A DNA stretch of 64,000 bases. Origin: Microvirga sp. VF16. Its GTDB lineage: Bacteria; Pseudomonadota; Alphaproteobacteria; Rhizobiales; Beijerinckiaceae. The stretch lies in assembly GCF_016864375.1 (NCBI RefSeq), contig NZ_CP069354.1, positions 3,507,501-3,571,500 of the forward strand, given 5' to 3'. Both the position numbers and the translations under genes were made by a program. How positions within the stretch are numbered: the first letter of the stretch is position 1; each line of letters opens with the position of its first letter. Of this stretch, positions 34,809 through 44,669 are shown piece by piece. The notes under the pieces were generated by a model that had not been told where the DNA came from, searched no databases, and saw nothing but the letters and a program-made list of their open reading frames with translations.

Positions 34809-36221
34809 ATGAGCGAAGACGAGAAACTCCTCGCGATTCTCCGACAATCTGCCGATGTCGATACCGATGTCGTTAATGCCATCGAGCGCCTGATCCGCGA
34901 GGCGCCCGACCACGAACTGAACCGCATCAATGCGCTTGCCTTCGCGGCCAAGAATGAGCTCGATGAGGAACAGGTCATCGGCACCTTCCTTCACGCGGCC
35001 CGGCTCGGGCTGTTTGAGATGTCCTGGAACGTGCTTTGCCCTGGGTGCGGCGGCGTGCTCGAGTCAGGCATGAGCCTCAAATCGGTGAATCAGTGCGAAT
35101 ACAGCTGCGCCCTTTGCGCCGCCGGATACGAGCCGACCCTCGATGAGATGGTCGAGGTCACGTTCACAGTGAGCCCCAGGGTGCGCAAGATCGCAGCGCA
35201 TGATCCCGACACCATGCCCATGCATGAATACATGCGCCAGATCTTCTGGAGTTCGGGGATCGATCTCCCGGACGATTTCGAACGCCTGATCGACGAAATT
35301 GTGCTCGATGCAGTGGAGCTTCCGCCCGGCGAGCGAGCGATCCTGTCGCTTCAGCTTCCGGCGGAATTCGTGATCGTTTTCGAACCGGTCACCCACGCGG
35401 CGCAATTCATCGACGTGAAAGGCGAGCCTACCCGCGAGCGCCAGAGCCTCTCGCTCGTTCTCAACGAGAGCCATCCGGAGAACCAGACACTCACCATGCA
35501 GCCGGGACCGTTGCGGATTTCGCTCGAGAACCGCACGAACCGGCGTGTCCTGCCCGCCGTATGGGTTGCAGGCAACGAGCTGCATCACATGATGAAGCAG
35601 AGGCGGGCCTTCCTCACGGCGAAGCGCCTGCTCACGAACCAGACCTTCCGCGATCTCTATCGCACCGACACACTCGACATCGATCAGCGCCTGAAGATCA
35701 CCAGCCTCACCTTCCTGTTCACGGACCTGAAGGGCTCGACGGAACTCTACGAGCGCGTCGGCGATCTCGTGGCCTACGACCTCGTGCGCGAGCACTTCCG
35801 CGTCCTCCACGAGATCGTCGCGGCCGAGGCCGGAGCGGTCGTGAAAACCATCGGCGATGCGGTGATGGCGACATTCCCCACACCGGACCACGCGATCTCG
35901 GCGGCGTTGCGCATGCGCGATGCGATGCGCGGGCTCAACGAGCAGCGTGGAAACGAAGATCTGCTGCTCAAGATCGGCATCCACGAGGGGCCATGCCTCG
36001 CCGTGACGCTGAACGACCGGCAGGATTACTTCGGCCAGACGGTGAACATCGCCTCCCGCGTCCAGGGACTTGCGGTCTCGCGCTCCATCTTCGCAACGGG
36101 CGCTGTGGTCGAATATCCGGAAGCCTCGCATATCATCGAGCGGCGGGGCCTGCGCCCCACCCTGCAGAAGACAGCGCTTCGCGGAATCAACGACGAGTTC
36201 TCTGTCTACGAGATTCCGTGA
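34809..36221 (+). CDS. Class III adenylate/guanylate cyclase with DUF5939-like N-terminus
   Basis: It is predicted to make cAMP or cGMP in the cytoplasm. The 470-residue protein has an N-terminal region (about 1-280) resembling DUF5939, including a small zinc ribbon (LCPGCGGVLESG ... CEYSCALCAAGYEP). The C-terminal cyclase domain (about 300-470) has the metal-binding Asp in FLFTDLKGST and in TIGDAVMATF, and the transition-state Asn/Arg in GQTVNIASRVQG. All catalytic landmarks are present. No membrane helix is seen, so it is a soluble cyclase, probably controlled through the N-terminal domain. Substrate choice between ATP and GTP cannot be read. It is monocistronic, with AAGAAGG upstream. Confidence 0.88.
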   Translation: MSEDEKLLAILRQSADVDTDVVNAIERLIREAPDHELNRINALAFAAKNELDEEQVIGTFLHAARLGLFEMSWNVLCPGCGGVLESGMSLKSVNQCEYSCALCAAGYEPTLDEMVEVTFTVSPRVRKIAAHDPDTMPMHEYMRQIFWSSGIDLPDDFERLIDEIVLDAVELPPGERAILSLQLPAEFVIVFEPVTHAAQFIDVKGEPTRERQSLSLVLNESHPENQTLTMQPGPLRISLENRTNRRVLPAVWVAGNELHHMMKQRRAFLTAKRLLTNQTFRDLYRTDTLDIDQRLKITSLTFLFTDLKGSTELYERVGDLVAYDLVREHFRVLHEIVAAEAGAVVKTIGDAVMATFPTPDHAISAALRMRDAMRGLNEQRGNEDLLLKIGIHEGPCLAVTLNDRQDYFGQTVNIASRVQGLAVSRSIFATGAVVEYPEASHIIERRGLRPTLQKTALRGINDEFSVYEIP

Positions 36222-36302
36222 TGGGCTGACCTTACATTCCTCATGGCGGATCGCGGAAGGATACGGGACGACCGTACCCTTCCGAAAAACCGTCGATCAT
36301 GG

Positions 36303-36488
36303 TCAGTCGCGCCCGCTCGCATCCTCCCCAATGTCCTTGAGCAAATGAGGACTGAGCCTTGCGCGAAGGGAAGCCAGCACTTCGGAGGATGGGGATGTTT
36401 TTGCGGATGTCTGGCCGCGCTCACGCACGGTTGGAATCAGATCAATGCGAATGGTCAGCCAGACGAGGGAAAGCGTAATCTGCTTCAT
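36303..36488 (-). CDS. Small hypothetical protein (61 aa)
   Basis: The frame from ATG 36488 gives a short hydrophobic N-terminus (MKQITLSLVWLTIRIDL) and a basic tail ending RARLSPHLLKDIGEDASGRD. The tail faintly recalls the end of DUF1127-like proteins. The ribosome-binding site is weak (GCAGG). It is the only plausible gene in the 36222-36653 gap; the rest of that gap has only the terminator at 36584. Confidence 0.4.
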   Translation of the reverse strand: MKQITLSLVWLTIRIDLIPTVRERGQTSAKTSPSSEVLASLRARLSPHLLKDIGEDASGRD

Positions 36489-36583
36489 CGAAACCTGCAG
36501 CGTTGTTGAATGGAAGGATTGCGGCGTGGGTGCATGGGACAAAGTGCAAAACCATGTGACGCCTCCTTCGGCTGAGGTTGATG

Positions 36584-36609
36584 AAAAAGCGGCTGAGAAA
36601 TCAGCCGCT
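36584..36609 (-). terminator. Rho-independent terminator for the GNAT gene
   Basis: The stem agcggctga / tcagccgct with a gaaa loop is followed on the minus strand by a T run (36584-36588). It lies 45 bases beyond the GNAT stop codon. Confidence 0.75.
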
Positions 36610-36653
36610 CGAACAGATTACTCGATCTTCAGTCGTTTTGCCAGACAGATCTT

Positions 36654-37175
36654 CTAAAGTTTCTTCTCGAACCGATATTCCGCCGTTTTCGAAATGTCGG
36701 TGTGCTGGCGCTGCCCATCGATCTGCGTGTAGCCCAGCCTCGCGTAAAGCCTGTGCGCGGTCGTAAAGCGCGTGTCAGACCAGAGAACGATGCGGCTGGC
36801 GCCATTCGTCCGGGCGTGGCTCTCCGCCTGCCGCACGAGCAGGGAGCCGAGCCCCTGTCCGCGCCGGTCGGAGCGCACATAGAGCCGGTGCAGTTCCGCC
36901 GTTCCACCCTCAGGAAAGTCGACGGCCCCGCAGGCACAGACGCGTCCGCGCTCATCCTCGACGGCCCAGAAGGCGCCACCGGTCCCGGCATAGGACGAAC
37001 CGGGGGTGATCAGGTCCGGCAGATCGTCGTGCGGATCGACGAAGCAACCCGGATACTCCGCGAAGCACAGCGAGAGAAGCCCGAAGAGATCCTGCGCGTC
37101 GGCATCGACGACAGACCGGATGACGGGTGTGGAGGAAGCCGCCGCGAGGAGCGGCGTGAGGTGGGACATCGTCAT
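36654..37175 (-). CDS. GNAT family N-acetyltransferase
   Basis: A predicted acetyltransferase of about 173 residues with the full core: LHRLYVRSDRRGQGLGSLLV carries the R-x-x-G-x-G pantetheine-binding loop, and HRLYARLGYTQ is the C-terminal strand. The substrate is unknown. Start is uncertain (ATG 37202, 37175 or 37169). The middle one is chosen because the upstream residues are family-foreign. It lies 32 bases after the acyltransferase gene on the same strand. Confidence 0.82.
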   Translation of the reverse strand: MTMSHLTPLLAAASSTPVIRSVVDADAQDLFGLLSLCFAEYPGCFVDPHDDLPDLITPGSSYAGTGGAFWAVEDERGRVCACGAVDFPEGGTAELHRLYVRSDRRGQGLGSLLVRQAESHARTNGASRIVLWSDTRFTTAHRLYARLGYTQIDGQRQHTDISKTAEYRFEKKL

Positions 37176-37207
37176 GATCGATTGGTCTTTTGGCCGGTGC
37201 AATGGGT

Positions 37208-38386
37208 TCAGACAGGTTTCGGGAGCACGGAAGCGGTGGCCCTGCGCCCAAGAAGGAGATCGCGCATGAACCCGGTCCGGCGTTCAGTGAAGACGGAGAA
37301 GGCAAAGGCTGCGACGAGTGCGGCAAGCGCGAGGCCGGCGAAAGCCGCATAGGCCGACACGCTTGGACGAACCAGCATCGAGGGCCAACCGTACCACTCG
37401 AGAAGGCCGCCCAGAAACACGGTAACCGGTACGTGGATGAGATAAAGCGAATAGGAGAAATCCGCTCCGATGCGTACCGGGCCCGCGAGCGGGCACCAGG
37501 ACAGCAACGGCCGGTTTGCGATGGCGAGCGCCGTTCCCAATCCGACCATGAGATCGGTGCCGAAGGGCGGCAGAATCTGCAGGCGTGAGATGAAAAATCC
37601 AGCTGCAATCACAACCAGTCCGGCGAGGCCTGCAGCCATAGGCATATCGCGCGCCCGAACGATCTGGGCCGCCAAGGCCCCCGCGAGCCAGATGATGAAC
37701 CAAGGCGTCCATCGCAATAGCCCGCCTGCAAGGGAGGACACGCCGAGGAACAGCAGCGCAATAACACAGAGCTTGAGCGCTTTCGGGAATTTCGCGAGAC
37801 AGGTGCCGAACAGAACGGGCGCGAGAAGATAGAACACCCATTCGTAGCCGAGCGACCAGAGCGGCGGGTTTGGGCCGAGCGGCTTGCAGAAAATCCCCTG
37901 CACGGCGGCGAGATTGCAGGCGATCTGCCCCCAGCTCCAATCCGAAGTGACGCCGATTGGCATCAGGGGCCGCTCGCCGAAGAAGCGTGTGTCAATCAGG
38001 TAGGATCGTCCGATCCAATCGAGCAGCAGGGTCAGCACCAGGGCCGGCAGGAGGACGACGTAAATGCGGGCAAAGCGGCTGGCGAAATAAGTCTTCGCAT
38101 TGAACCTGCTCTTTTGCAGCGAGCGCCACACGCCACCGCCGACCAGGAAGCCGCTGACGGCAAAGAAGATCGCCACGCCTTCCCGGTGGATGCCCGTCAG
38201 GAAATAGAAAACCTTCGTTCCCAATCCTGCCTGAGCGACATCCTGAAAACTCACGAAGACAAGGCCGCGGGTATGCCCGAAGAGCACCAGCAACGCCGCA
38301 CCGAGGCGCAGAAAGTCCAGGAATGGCCAATGCGCGCCGCTTCGCGAAGAGGCAGGGCTGCTATCTGGCGGACTGGCCTCGTTCAT
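37208..38386 (-). CDS. Acyltransferase 3 family membrane protein
   Basis: A 392-residue protein with about ten membrane segments. The N-terminal histidine is in LLVLFGHTRGL and the ending of the first module in IFFAVSGFLVGGGV, both family hallmarks. The C-terminal half carries the common FSYSLYLIHVPV. Its start overlaps the stop of the SGNH hydrolase by four bases (ATGA). The two probably form a split version of the fused acyltransferase-SGNH enzymes that O-acetylate cell-surface glycans. The acceptor is not known. Confidence 0.87.
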   Translation of the reverse strand: MNEASPPDSSPASSRSGAHWPFLDFLRLGAALLVLFGHTRGLVFVSFQDVAQAGLGTKVFYFLTGIHREGVAIFFAVSGFLVGGGVWRSLQKSRFNAKTYFASRFARIYVVLLPALVLTLLLDWIGRSYLIDTRFFGERPLMPIGVTSDWSWGQIACNLAAVQGIFCKPLGPNPPLWSLGYEWVFYLLAPVLFGTCLAKFPKALKLCVIALLFLGVSSLAGGLLRWTPWFIIWLAGALAAQIVRARDMPMAAGLAGLVVIAAGFFISRLQILPPFGTDLMVGLGTALAIANRPLLSWCPLAGPVRIGADFSYSLYLIHVPVTVFLGGLLEWYGWPSMLVRPSVSAYAAFAGLALAALVAAFAFSVFTERRTGFMRDLLLGRRATASVLPKPV

Positions 38387-39021
38387 CGCCCCTCGCTTCG
38401 CGCCGTCACGGCGGCGATCGTCGTTTCAAGCATGTCGTGCAGCAGGCGATAGGCCTTCGCCGACAGATGAATGCCATCCGTCGTCATCCCTTCCCTCGCA
38501 GTGCCGTTGTCATCCGCAAATGCTCGCTGCAGATCGACGATGTCGGCCACGCGGCCGTCTGCGATCTGCACGATACGGCGGCTCAAGGATGCTATCGCAT
38601 CGAGGGAATAGAAGCTCGTCAGGCGCTTGGCCTGCTCGATCGGCGGCGGTGTCAACACGACGACGGGAACTTGCGCGTCGCTGAAATGCCCGACGATCCG
38701 CTCGAAATGCTCCATCGCGCCATCGAGCGCGCCATCGGTGCAATCCTTCTTGGCATCGTTGGTGCCGACGAGCAGCATGGCGATGCTGGGCTCGGCCGAT
38801 TGCAGGAGAAGCGGCACGCGCGGCTCCAGCGCTTCGGTCCAGATGCCGGAATAGCCGGCATTGAGCAAAGGCAGTGCCCCGATGCGGTTCCAGTAGAAGC
38901 CTTCGACGAGGGAATCGCCGATGAACAGCAGCCCGCCCGGCCCGACTGCAGGTTTGTGCGAGCTGATCACGATGTCGCGGATCAGCCAGTGCGGAGCGAA
39001 GGGATTGGGCTGCGAGGTCAC
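38383..39021 (-). CDS. SGNH/GDSL-family hydrolase
   Basis: A 212-residue serine esterase or acetyltransferase-like domain. Catalytic blocks are in place: block I FIGDSLVEGF (Ser), block III VGTNDAK (Asn), block V TTDGIHLS (Asp and His). No signal peptide is obvious, so it may act in the cytoplasm or be recruited to the membrane by its partner. It sits four bases inside the start of the acyltransferase gene, which suggests a shared acetyl-transfer job. It also follows gatB on the same strand, separated by about 60 bases. Confidence 0.87.
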   Translation of the reverse strand: MTSQPNPFAPHWLIRDIVISSHKPAVGPGGLLFIGDSLVEGFYWNRIGALPLLNAGYSGIWTEALEPRVPLLLQSAEPSIAMLLVGTNDAKKDCTDGALDGAMEHFERIVGHFSDAQVPVVVLTPPPIEQAKRLTSFYSLDAIASLSRRIVQIADGRVADIVDLQRAFADDNGTAREGMTTDGIHLSAKAYRLLHDMLETTIAAVTARSEGR

Positions 39022-39082
39022 AGGATGAAGCGCCTTGCAAGAGTCCTGGCGGATGTGCTCCGCCGGGAATGGCCGAGCGGCC

Positions 39083-40558
39083 TTACTCGATCCCGAGTTT
39101 CTGTTTCAGGATCTCGTTGAGGGCCTGCGGGTTGGCCTTGCCGCCCGTGGCCTTCATGGTCTGGCCGACGAACCAGCCGAGCAGGGTCGGCTTCGCCTTC
39201 GCCTGCTCCACCTTGTCCGGGTTGGCGGCGATGATCTCGTCCACGGCCTTCTCGATGGCGCCCGTGTCGGTCACCTGCTTCATGCCGCGCTTTTCGACGA
39301 TCTCGCGCGGATCGCCGCCTTCCGTGAAGACGATCTCGAACAGGTCCTTGGCGATCTTGCCCGAGATCACGTTCTCACCGATGAGCTCGATGATCGCGCC
39401 GAGCTGCGCGGCCGAGACCGGCGATTCCGTCAGATCCTTGCCTTCCTTGTTGAGGCGGCCGAAGAGCTCGTTGATCACCCAGTTCGCGGCGGCCTTGCCG
39501 TCGCGGCCCTTGGCGACCTCCTCGTAGAAATCGGCGGAGACGCGCTCGGCCACGAGCACGCCGGCATCATAGGCCGGCAGCCCATAGGACGACATGAAGC
39601 GGGCCTTCTTTTCGTCGGGGAGTTCCGGCAGATGCTGGGCGAGGTCGTCCACGTAGGCCTGGTCGAATTCGAGCGGCAGCAGGTCCGGATCGGGGAAGTA
39701 ACGGTAATCGTGCGCCTCTTCCTTCGAGCGCATGGAACGGGTCTCGCCCTTGCCCGGATCGTACAGGCGAGTCTCCTGATCGATCCTGCCGCCGTCCTCC
39801 AGGATCGCGATCTGGCGCCGCGCCTCGACCTCGATGGCCTGGCCGATGAAGCGGATCGAGTTGACGTTCTTGATCTCGCAGCGGGTGCCGAACTCTTCGC
39901 CCGGGCGGCGCACGGAGACGTTCACGTCGGCGCGCAGGTTGCCCTTCTCCATGTCGCCGTCGCAGGTACCGAGATAGCGCAGGATGGTGCGCAGCTTGGT
40001 AACGTAGGCGCGCGCCTCGTCAGCCGAACGCAGGTCCGGCTTCGACACGATCTCCATCAGCGCGACGCCCGATCGATTGAGATCGACGAAGCTCAAGGTC
40101 GGGTGCAGGTCGTGGATCGACTTGCCGGCATCCTGTTCGAGATGCAGGCGCTCGATGCGCACGGTAATGGTCTCGCCGGACTCCGGAACGTCGACGATCA
40201 CCTCGCCCTCGCCCACGATGGGGCTCTTGTACTGGCTGATCTGGTAGCCCTGCGGCAGGTCCGGGTAGAAGTAGTTCTTGCGGTCGAAGGTGCTACGCAG
40301 GTTGATCTCGGCCTTGAGGCCCAGACCCGTGCGGATGGCCTGACGCACGCATTCCTCGTTGATCACGGGCAGCATGCCGGGCATGGCCGCATCCACCAGG
40401 GAAACGTGGCTGTTCGGATCGCCACCGAAGGCCGTCGAGGCGCCGGAGAACAGCTTGGCCTGGCTCGTCACCTGGGCATGGATCTCCATGCCGATGACGA
40501 CTTCCCAATCGCCTGTCGCGCCTTTGATGAGCTTCTTAGGGTTGACCGGAGCGTTCAT
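39083..40558 (-). CDS. gatB: Asp/Glu-tRNA amidotransferase subunit B
   Basis: The kinase/tRNA-binding subunit of GatCAB, which converts Glu-tRNA-Gln and Asp-tRNA-Asn to the amide forms. The 491-residue protein starts [19 protein letters not shown] and has the family segments [20 protein letters not shown] and [14 protein letters not shown], plus a C-terminal helical YqeY-like domain. Length is normal. It is encoded apart from gatA and gatC, as in many alphaproteobacteria. Confidence 0.96.
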   Translation of the reverse strand: MNAPVNPKKLIKGATGDWEVVIGMEIHAQVTSQAKLFSGASTAFGGDPNSHVSLVDAAMPGMLPVINEECVRQAIRTGLGLKAEINLRSTFDRKNYFYPDLPQGYQISQYKSPIVGEGEVIVDVPESGETITVRIERLHLEQDAGKSIHDLHPTLSFVDLNRSGVALMEIVSKPDLRSADEARAYVTKLRTILRYLGTCDGDMEKGNLRADVNVSVRRPGEEFGTRCEIKNVNSIRFIGQAIEVEARRQIAILEDGGRIDQETRLYDPGKGETRSMRSKEEAHDYRYFPDPDLLPLEFDQAYVDDLAQHLPELPDEKKARFMSSYGLPAYDAGVLVAERVSADFYEEVAKGRDGKAAANWVINELFGRLNKEGKDLTESPVSAAQLGAIIELIGENVISGKIAKDLFEIVFTEGGDPREIVEKRGMKQVTDTGAIEKAVDEIIAANPDKVEQAKAKPTLLGWFVGQTMKATGGKANPQALNEILKQKLGIE

Positions 40559-40778
40559 GAACCTGCGCCTTTATCTCTCGCCTTTGCCTGCCCGGAGTAA
40601 GAGCGACCCTTGAATGGGTCAACCCCCTTCAAGATGAACGGATGTTCAGGATGATGAACCAATCGTTAAGATTAGACGTAAATTATGCACAGATTTCGAA
40701 AATAATTGCCACGCTCCTATGAAACCCCATCGGAAATACTGCGTTGTTCGGGAGGTAAAACGGTCAAGGAGTTTCAAA

Positions 40779-41108
40779 ATGGCTATGGATCCCATGGATC
40801 GCGAACCGAATGTCTACAATCGCGAGACCAATGTCTACGATAACACGGGACGCGGTTCGAACACTCTTGCTTACGTGATCGGTGGCCTTGTTGTCGCGCT
40901 GGGCTTGCTGGCCTTCCTCTTCTATGACGGCGGCAGCAACGAACCGAGCACCACCGGCAGCACCGGTACCCAGACCGAGAGCTCCTCGCCAAGCACCGGC
41001 TCGACCGCTCCGGTCACCCCGACGACCCCGTCGGCTCCGTCGGCTCCCGCAGCCCCGGCGACCCCGTCTTCTCCGGCCGCTCCGTCGGCTCCGGCCAATC
41101 CGCAGTAA
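40779..41108 (+). CDS. Single-pass membrane protein with Pro/Ser/Thr/Ala-rich tail
   Basis: A 109-residue protein. An Asn/Asp-rich N-terminus (PNVYNRETNVYDNTGRG) is followed by one transmembrane helix (about 29-47) and then a low-complexity tail of Ser, Thr, Pro and Ala. The tail has near-repeats of PSAPxxPA, ending SAPANPQ. It resembles a periplasmic linker or cell-wall spacer, anchored in the inner membrane. The start has AAGGAG seven bases upstream; an upstream ATG at 40719 is unlikely. A strong terminator follows. No family is recognised. Confidence 0.75.
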   Translation: MAMDPMDREPNVYNRETNVYDNTGRGSNTLAYVIGGLVVALGLLAFLFYDGGSNEPSTTGSTGTQTESSSPSTGSTAPVTPTTPSAPSAPAAPATPSSPAAPSAPANPQ

Positions 41109-41136
41109 CCTCGCGTCCTGCGTAACACTGCGCATG

Positions 41137-41171
41137 ATGGGCCTGACCCTTTTGGGTCAGGCCCATTTTTT
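41137..41171 (+). terminator. Rho-independent terminator
   Basis: A thirteen-base stem atgggcctgaccc / gggtcaggcccat with a four-base loop runs into a T run. It ends the gene for the Pro-rich membrane protein. Confidence 0.9.
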
Positions 41172-41269
41172 GCGTGGGCCGTCGCTCATTTCCCGAGGAA
41201 CCAAGCCGAAGCGCGAACGGTTAGGCTTGATAAAACCGCCTCCCCCGGCAGCGCACAAGGAGCATTGAG

Positions 41270-41797
41270 ATGGCGAGCAAGTCGAGCTTCACCCCTGAGG
41301 AATGGTCCCGCCTCGTGGCGAGTCCCGTCGTCGCCAGCATGGCGATCACCGCTGCGGATCCGGGCGGGCTGTGGAGTCTGCTGCAGGAATCCATGGCGAG
41401 CGGCTGGGCGCTTCTGGAGGCCAAGCAGGACGCGCAGGCCACACCTCTGGTGAAGGCGGTCGCCGACGATATCGCCAACACGGAAACGCGAAACGCCGTT
41501 CGTGAGTCCTTCCAGGCGCAGTTCAAGGGCAGCCAGTTCGCCGATATCAAACGCAAGGCCATCGAGGAGCTTCGCGCCGTCTCGAACCTGCTCGACACCA
41601 AGGCTCCGGAAGATGCTGCATCTTTCAAAGCCTGGCTTTGGAGTGTCGCACAGAAATCGGCGGAGGCCGGCAAGGAAGGCGGCTTCCTTGGCTTCGGCGG
41701 TGTCGCCGTCAGCGACGCCGAGAAAGCGACCCTGGAGGAAATCGCCACGGCGCTGGGCAACCCGGCGGGGGCTGGCGCAGGATTGGCCGAGACCTGA
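41270..41797 (+). CDS. Conserved-looking hypothetical protein (175 aa)
   Basis: A soluble, mainly helical protein. It begins with SFTPEEWSRLVASPVVASMA, includes TAADPGGLWSLLQESM, and ends in a Gly/Ala-rich segment (GGFLGFGGVAVSDAEKATL). The even codon use and good ribosome-binding site (AAGGAG region before the ATG) support coding. No catalytic motif, signal or membrane segment is seen. I do not know its function. Confidence 0.72.
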   Translation: MASKSSFTPEEWSRLVASPVVASMAITAADPGGLWSLLQESMASGWALLEAKQDAQATPLVKAVADDIANTETRNAVRESFQAQFKGSQFADIKRKAIEELRAVSNLLDTKAPEDAASFKAWLWSVAQKSAEAGKEGGFLGFGGVAVSDAEKATLEEIATALGNPAGAGAGLAET

Positions 41798-41803
41798 CCC
41801 TGG

Positions 41804-42724
41804 TCAGGCCGCCTGCACGGCGGCCTTCCGTTTGCCGTCCGGGATCGTCATGAAGGCCACGCCGGCAAGGATGCAGAGAAGCCCGATCCAGGCCGCCTCG
41901 CTGAGGCTCTCGCCGAGGAAATACGCCCCGATGGCGATGCCGATGGGAGCCCGCAGATAGGCCTGGGCCGTGGTGCCGACCGATCCCAGCGTACGGATCA
42001 GGCGGAAATAGATGGCGAAGGCTATGGCGGTCGAGAACACGGCAAGGCCGATCAAAGCCAAGATCGAGGCTCCTGACGGAGCCAGGGTCCAGGGCCGGTC
42101 CACCATGAGGCTCAACGGCAGCAGGATCGTCGCCCCCGAGAGAAGCGAACCCGCCGCCGGGGCCATAGGATCGAGATTCTTGAAGTTGCGGCCGAAGATG
42201 GCAGCTCCGGCATAGCAGATTGTTGCCAGCACGACGGCAAGCTGCGCCGCCAGTTCCTGGCCGACATGGGTGAAAGCCTGGCCGCCGACGATGATGCAGG
42301 TCCCGCCAAGGCCAAGGACGACCCCGACGAACTTACGGAACGACGTCGCCTCGTGACGGGACCAGAGCACCGTGATCAGGAAGGTGAAGACAGGCGTCAT
42401 CGAGTTCAGGATGACGGCGAGGCCGGCATCGATGGATTTTTCCGCCCAGGCGATGAGCATGAAGGGAATGACGCTGTTGAGACAGGCCTGAACCGCGAAG
42501 TTCCGCCAGCTGGCCGCATCCCGGGGAAGGCTGATCCCGCGCCACCGCATGATGAGCATGAGGATTCCGCCTGCGATCAGCGTGCGGACGGCAATCAAGG
42601 TCACGGGCGGGATCGTGTCGATCCCGATCTTGATGAAGGTATAGGACGAAGCCCAGAGCGTCGCGAGGGTGGCCAGGAGCGCGAGCTCGACAGGGTAGTT
42701 GGGCTTGAGGTGGCTCTTCGCCAT
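41804..42724 (-). CDS. EamA family (DMT) transporter
   Basis: An inner-membrane transporter of about 306 residues with ten hydrophobic segments arranged as two EamA repeats. The repeats show WASSYTFIKIGIDTIPP at the N-terminus and AYLRAPIGIAIGAYFLGE near the C-terminus. Family members export metabolites or amino acids; the substrate is unknown. The start at 42724 begins MAKSHLKPNYPVEL. The longer frame covers the neighbouring gene's 3' region and is not used. Confidence 0.85.
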   Translation of the reverse strand: MAKSHLKPNYPVELALLATLATLWASSYTFIKIGIDTIPPVTLIAVRTLIAGGILMLIMRWRGISLPRDAASWRNFAVQACLNSVIPFMLIAWAEKSIDAGLAVILNSMTPVFTFLITVLWSRHEATSFRKFVGVVLGLGGTCIIVGGQAFTHVGQELAAQLAVVLATICYAGAAIFGRNFKNLDPMAPAAGSLLSGATILLPLSLMVDRPWTLAPSGASILALIGLAVFSTAIAFAIYFRLIRTLGSVGTTAQAYLRAPIGIAIGAYFLGESLSEAAWIGLLCILAGVAFMTIPDGKRKAAVQAA

Positions 42725-42836
42725 GAATGAGGGTCCGTGCGCTGCGTGGGAGGGTGGCACGAATCTGACACGAGCCGGGCCGATTGTCGCCCCACGACGC
42801 TTCGGCGCCGGCCGAACTATTGCAGCGCCGACCTGC

Positions 42837-43151
42837 CTAGCGCCTCGCCACCCGCCGGGCGGCATAGGCGCCGCTGGCCCAGAGCATCGCGGCGACGAAG
42901 CGAACAGGGAACAGGGTCAGTGCATCGGAACGCACCGGGGCGATCCAGGGCAATCCCAAACTGCTGATCACCCAGGAGACCAGCGCCGACACCGCCAGCG
43001 CCGCCATGCCGATGATCAGCACCTTGCCGAACTGGTCGGCCTTCCAGCCGAGCCAGACCGCGATGAGGACCAGAACCGGGTCGAAGGCCGCGGGCAGCCA
43101 GTCCCAGAGATGGACGACGGGAACGGTGGGATGCACGTCGCTTACGCCCAC
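42837..43151 (-). CDS. Small membrane protein downstream of gatA
   Basis: About 104 residues with three hydrophobic segments (around [31 protein letters not shown] and [18 protein letters not shown]) and a basic end (RRVARR). No family is recognised. The start overlaps the gatA stop by about ten bases whichever of TTG 43154 or GTG 43151 is used; a GTG at 43136 would give a shorter form. Coupled translation with gatA is likely, although a functional link is not implied. Confidence 0.65.
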   Translation of the reverse strand: MGVSDVHPTVPVVHLWDWLPAAFDPVLVLIAVWLGWKADQFGKVLIIGMAALAVSALVSWVISSLGLPWIAPVRSDALTLFPVRFVAAMLWASGAYAARRVARR

Positions 43152-44656
43152 CAAGCTTCAGGTAGCTTGATGCGGCCGGCGGATTCCTCGATCACCTGAC
43201 CGGCGGCGAAGAGGGTCTCCTCGTCGAAGGCGCGGCCGATGAGCTGGAGTCCGAGCGGCAGGCCCTGAGCGTCGAGCCCGGCCGGCACGGCAATACCCGG
43301 CAGACCCGCCATGTTCACCGTCACCGTGAAGATGTCGTTGAGGTACATCTCGACCGGATCGCCCGAGCCCTTCTCGCCGATGCCGAAGGCGGCGGAGGGC
43401 GTGGCTGGGGTGAGGATGGCATGAACACCCTGAGCGTAGACCTCTTCGAAGTCCCGCTTGATCAGGGTGCGCAGCTTCTGCGCCCGCACGTAATAGGCGT
43501 CGTAATAGCCTGCCGAGAGCACATAGGTGCCGATCATGATGCGGCGCTTGACCTCGCGGCCGAAACCGGCGGCACGGGTCTTCTCGTAGAGATCGACGAT
43601 GTCCCGGCCGTTCTCGCGCAGGCCGTAGCGCACGCCGTCATAGCGGGCGAGGTTCGAGGAGGCCTCGGCCGGGGCCACGATGTAATAGGCCGGAAGTGCA
43701 TATTTGGTGTGCGGCAGGGAGACTTCGGCGATCTCGGCGCCGGCCGCGCGCAGCCATTCGGCGCCCTCATGCCAAAGCTGTTCGATCTCGGGCGACATAC
43801 CGTCGACCCGGTATTCCTTCGGAATGCCGATCTTGAGGCCTTTCACGCCACGGGAGACCGCCGCCTCGAAATCCGGCACCGGAAGATCGACGCAGGTGGT
43901 GTCCTTGGCGTCGGGGCCGGACATAGAACGCAGCATGATGGCCGAATCCCGCACCGTGCGGGTGATCGGACCGGCCTGATCCAGAGACGAGGCGAAGGCC
44001 ACGGTACCCCAGCGGGAGACGCGCCCATAGGTCGGCTTGATGCCGACGGTGCCGGTGAAGGCTGCCGGCTGGCGGATCGAGCCGCCGGTATCGGTCGCGG
44101 TAGCGCCGAGGCAGAGATGAGCGGCAACCGCCGCCGCCGAGCCGCCCGAGGAGCCGCCGGGGACCAGATGGGTCCCCTCGACGGCGCCAGACGCACCGGT
44201 GCTCACGTTCGACCCCTCGCGCCGCCAGGGCGACACGACCGGCCCGAAGGCGCTGGTCTCGTTGGACGAGCCCATGGCGAACTCGTCCAGGTTGAGCTTG
44301 CCGAGCATGACCGCGCCGTCGTTCCACAGGTTCCGGGTGACGGTGGATTCATAGGGCGGATGGAAACTGCCGAGAATCTTGGAGCCCGCGGTCGTGGTGA
44401 CCTCCTCGGTGCAGAACAGGTCCTTGATGCCGAGCGGGATGCCCTCGAGCGCCCCGCCCTCGCCCTTGGCGATCTTCTCGTCCGAGGCCTGGGCCATGGC
44501 GAGCGCCTTTTCCGGCGTCTCGAGCACATAGGCGTTGAGCGCCCTTGCCTTCTCCATGGCGGCGAGATGGGCTTTCGCGAGCTCGGTTGCGGAGAAAGTC
44601 TTGGCCTTCAGGCCATCGCGGGCCTCGGCAATCGTGAGATGGGTGAGTTCGGTCAC
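43142..44656 (-). CDS. gatA: Asp/Glu-tRNA amidotransferase subunit A
   Basis: The glutaminase subunit that supplies ammonia to GatB. The 504-residue amidase-signature protein contains the catalytic Lys in [12 protein letters not shown]. The Ser-cisSer pair lies in [13 protein letters not shown] and [13 protein letters not shown] at 44656 with AGGA upstream gives the usual N-terminus [15 protein letters not shown]. The longer frame to 44749 would translate the palindromic repeat between gatC and gatA. It is in an operon with gatC. Confidence 0.95.
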   Translation of the reverse strand: MTELTHLTIAEARDGLKAKTFSATELAKAHLAAMEKARALNAYVLETPEKALAMAQASDEKIAKGEGGALEGIPLGIKDLFCTEEVTTTAGSKILGSFHPPYESTVTRNLWNDGAVMLGKLNLDEFAMGSSNETSAFGPVVSPWRREGSNVSTGASGAVEGTHLVPGGSSGGSAAAVAAHLCLGATATDTGGSIRQPAAFTGTVGIKPTYGRVSRWGTVAFASSLDQAGPITRTVRDSAIMLRSMSGPDAKDTTCVDLPVPDFEAAVSRGVKGLKIGIPKEYRVDGMSPEIEQLWHEGAEWLRAAGAEIAEVSLPHTKYALPAYYIVAPAEASSNLARYDGVRYGLRENGRDIVDLYEKTRAAGFGREVKRRIMIGTYVLSAGYYDAYYVRAQKLRTLIKRDFEEVYAQGVHAILTPATPSAAFGIGEKGSGDPVEMYLNDIFTVTVNMAGLPGIAVPAGLDAQGLPLGLQLIGRAFDEETLFAAGQVIEESAGRIKLPEAWWA

Positions 44657-44669
44657 GGCGGTATCCTGG

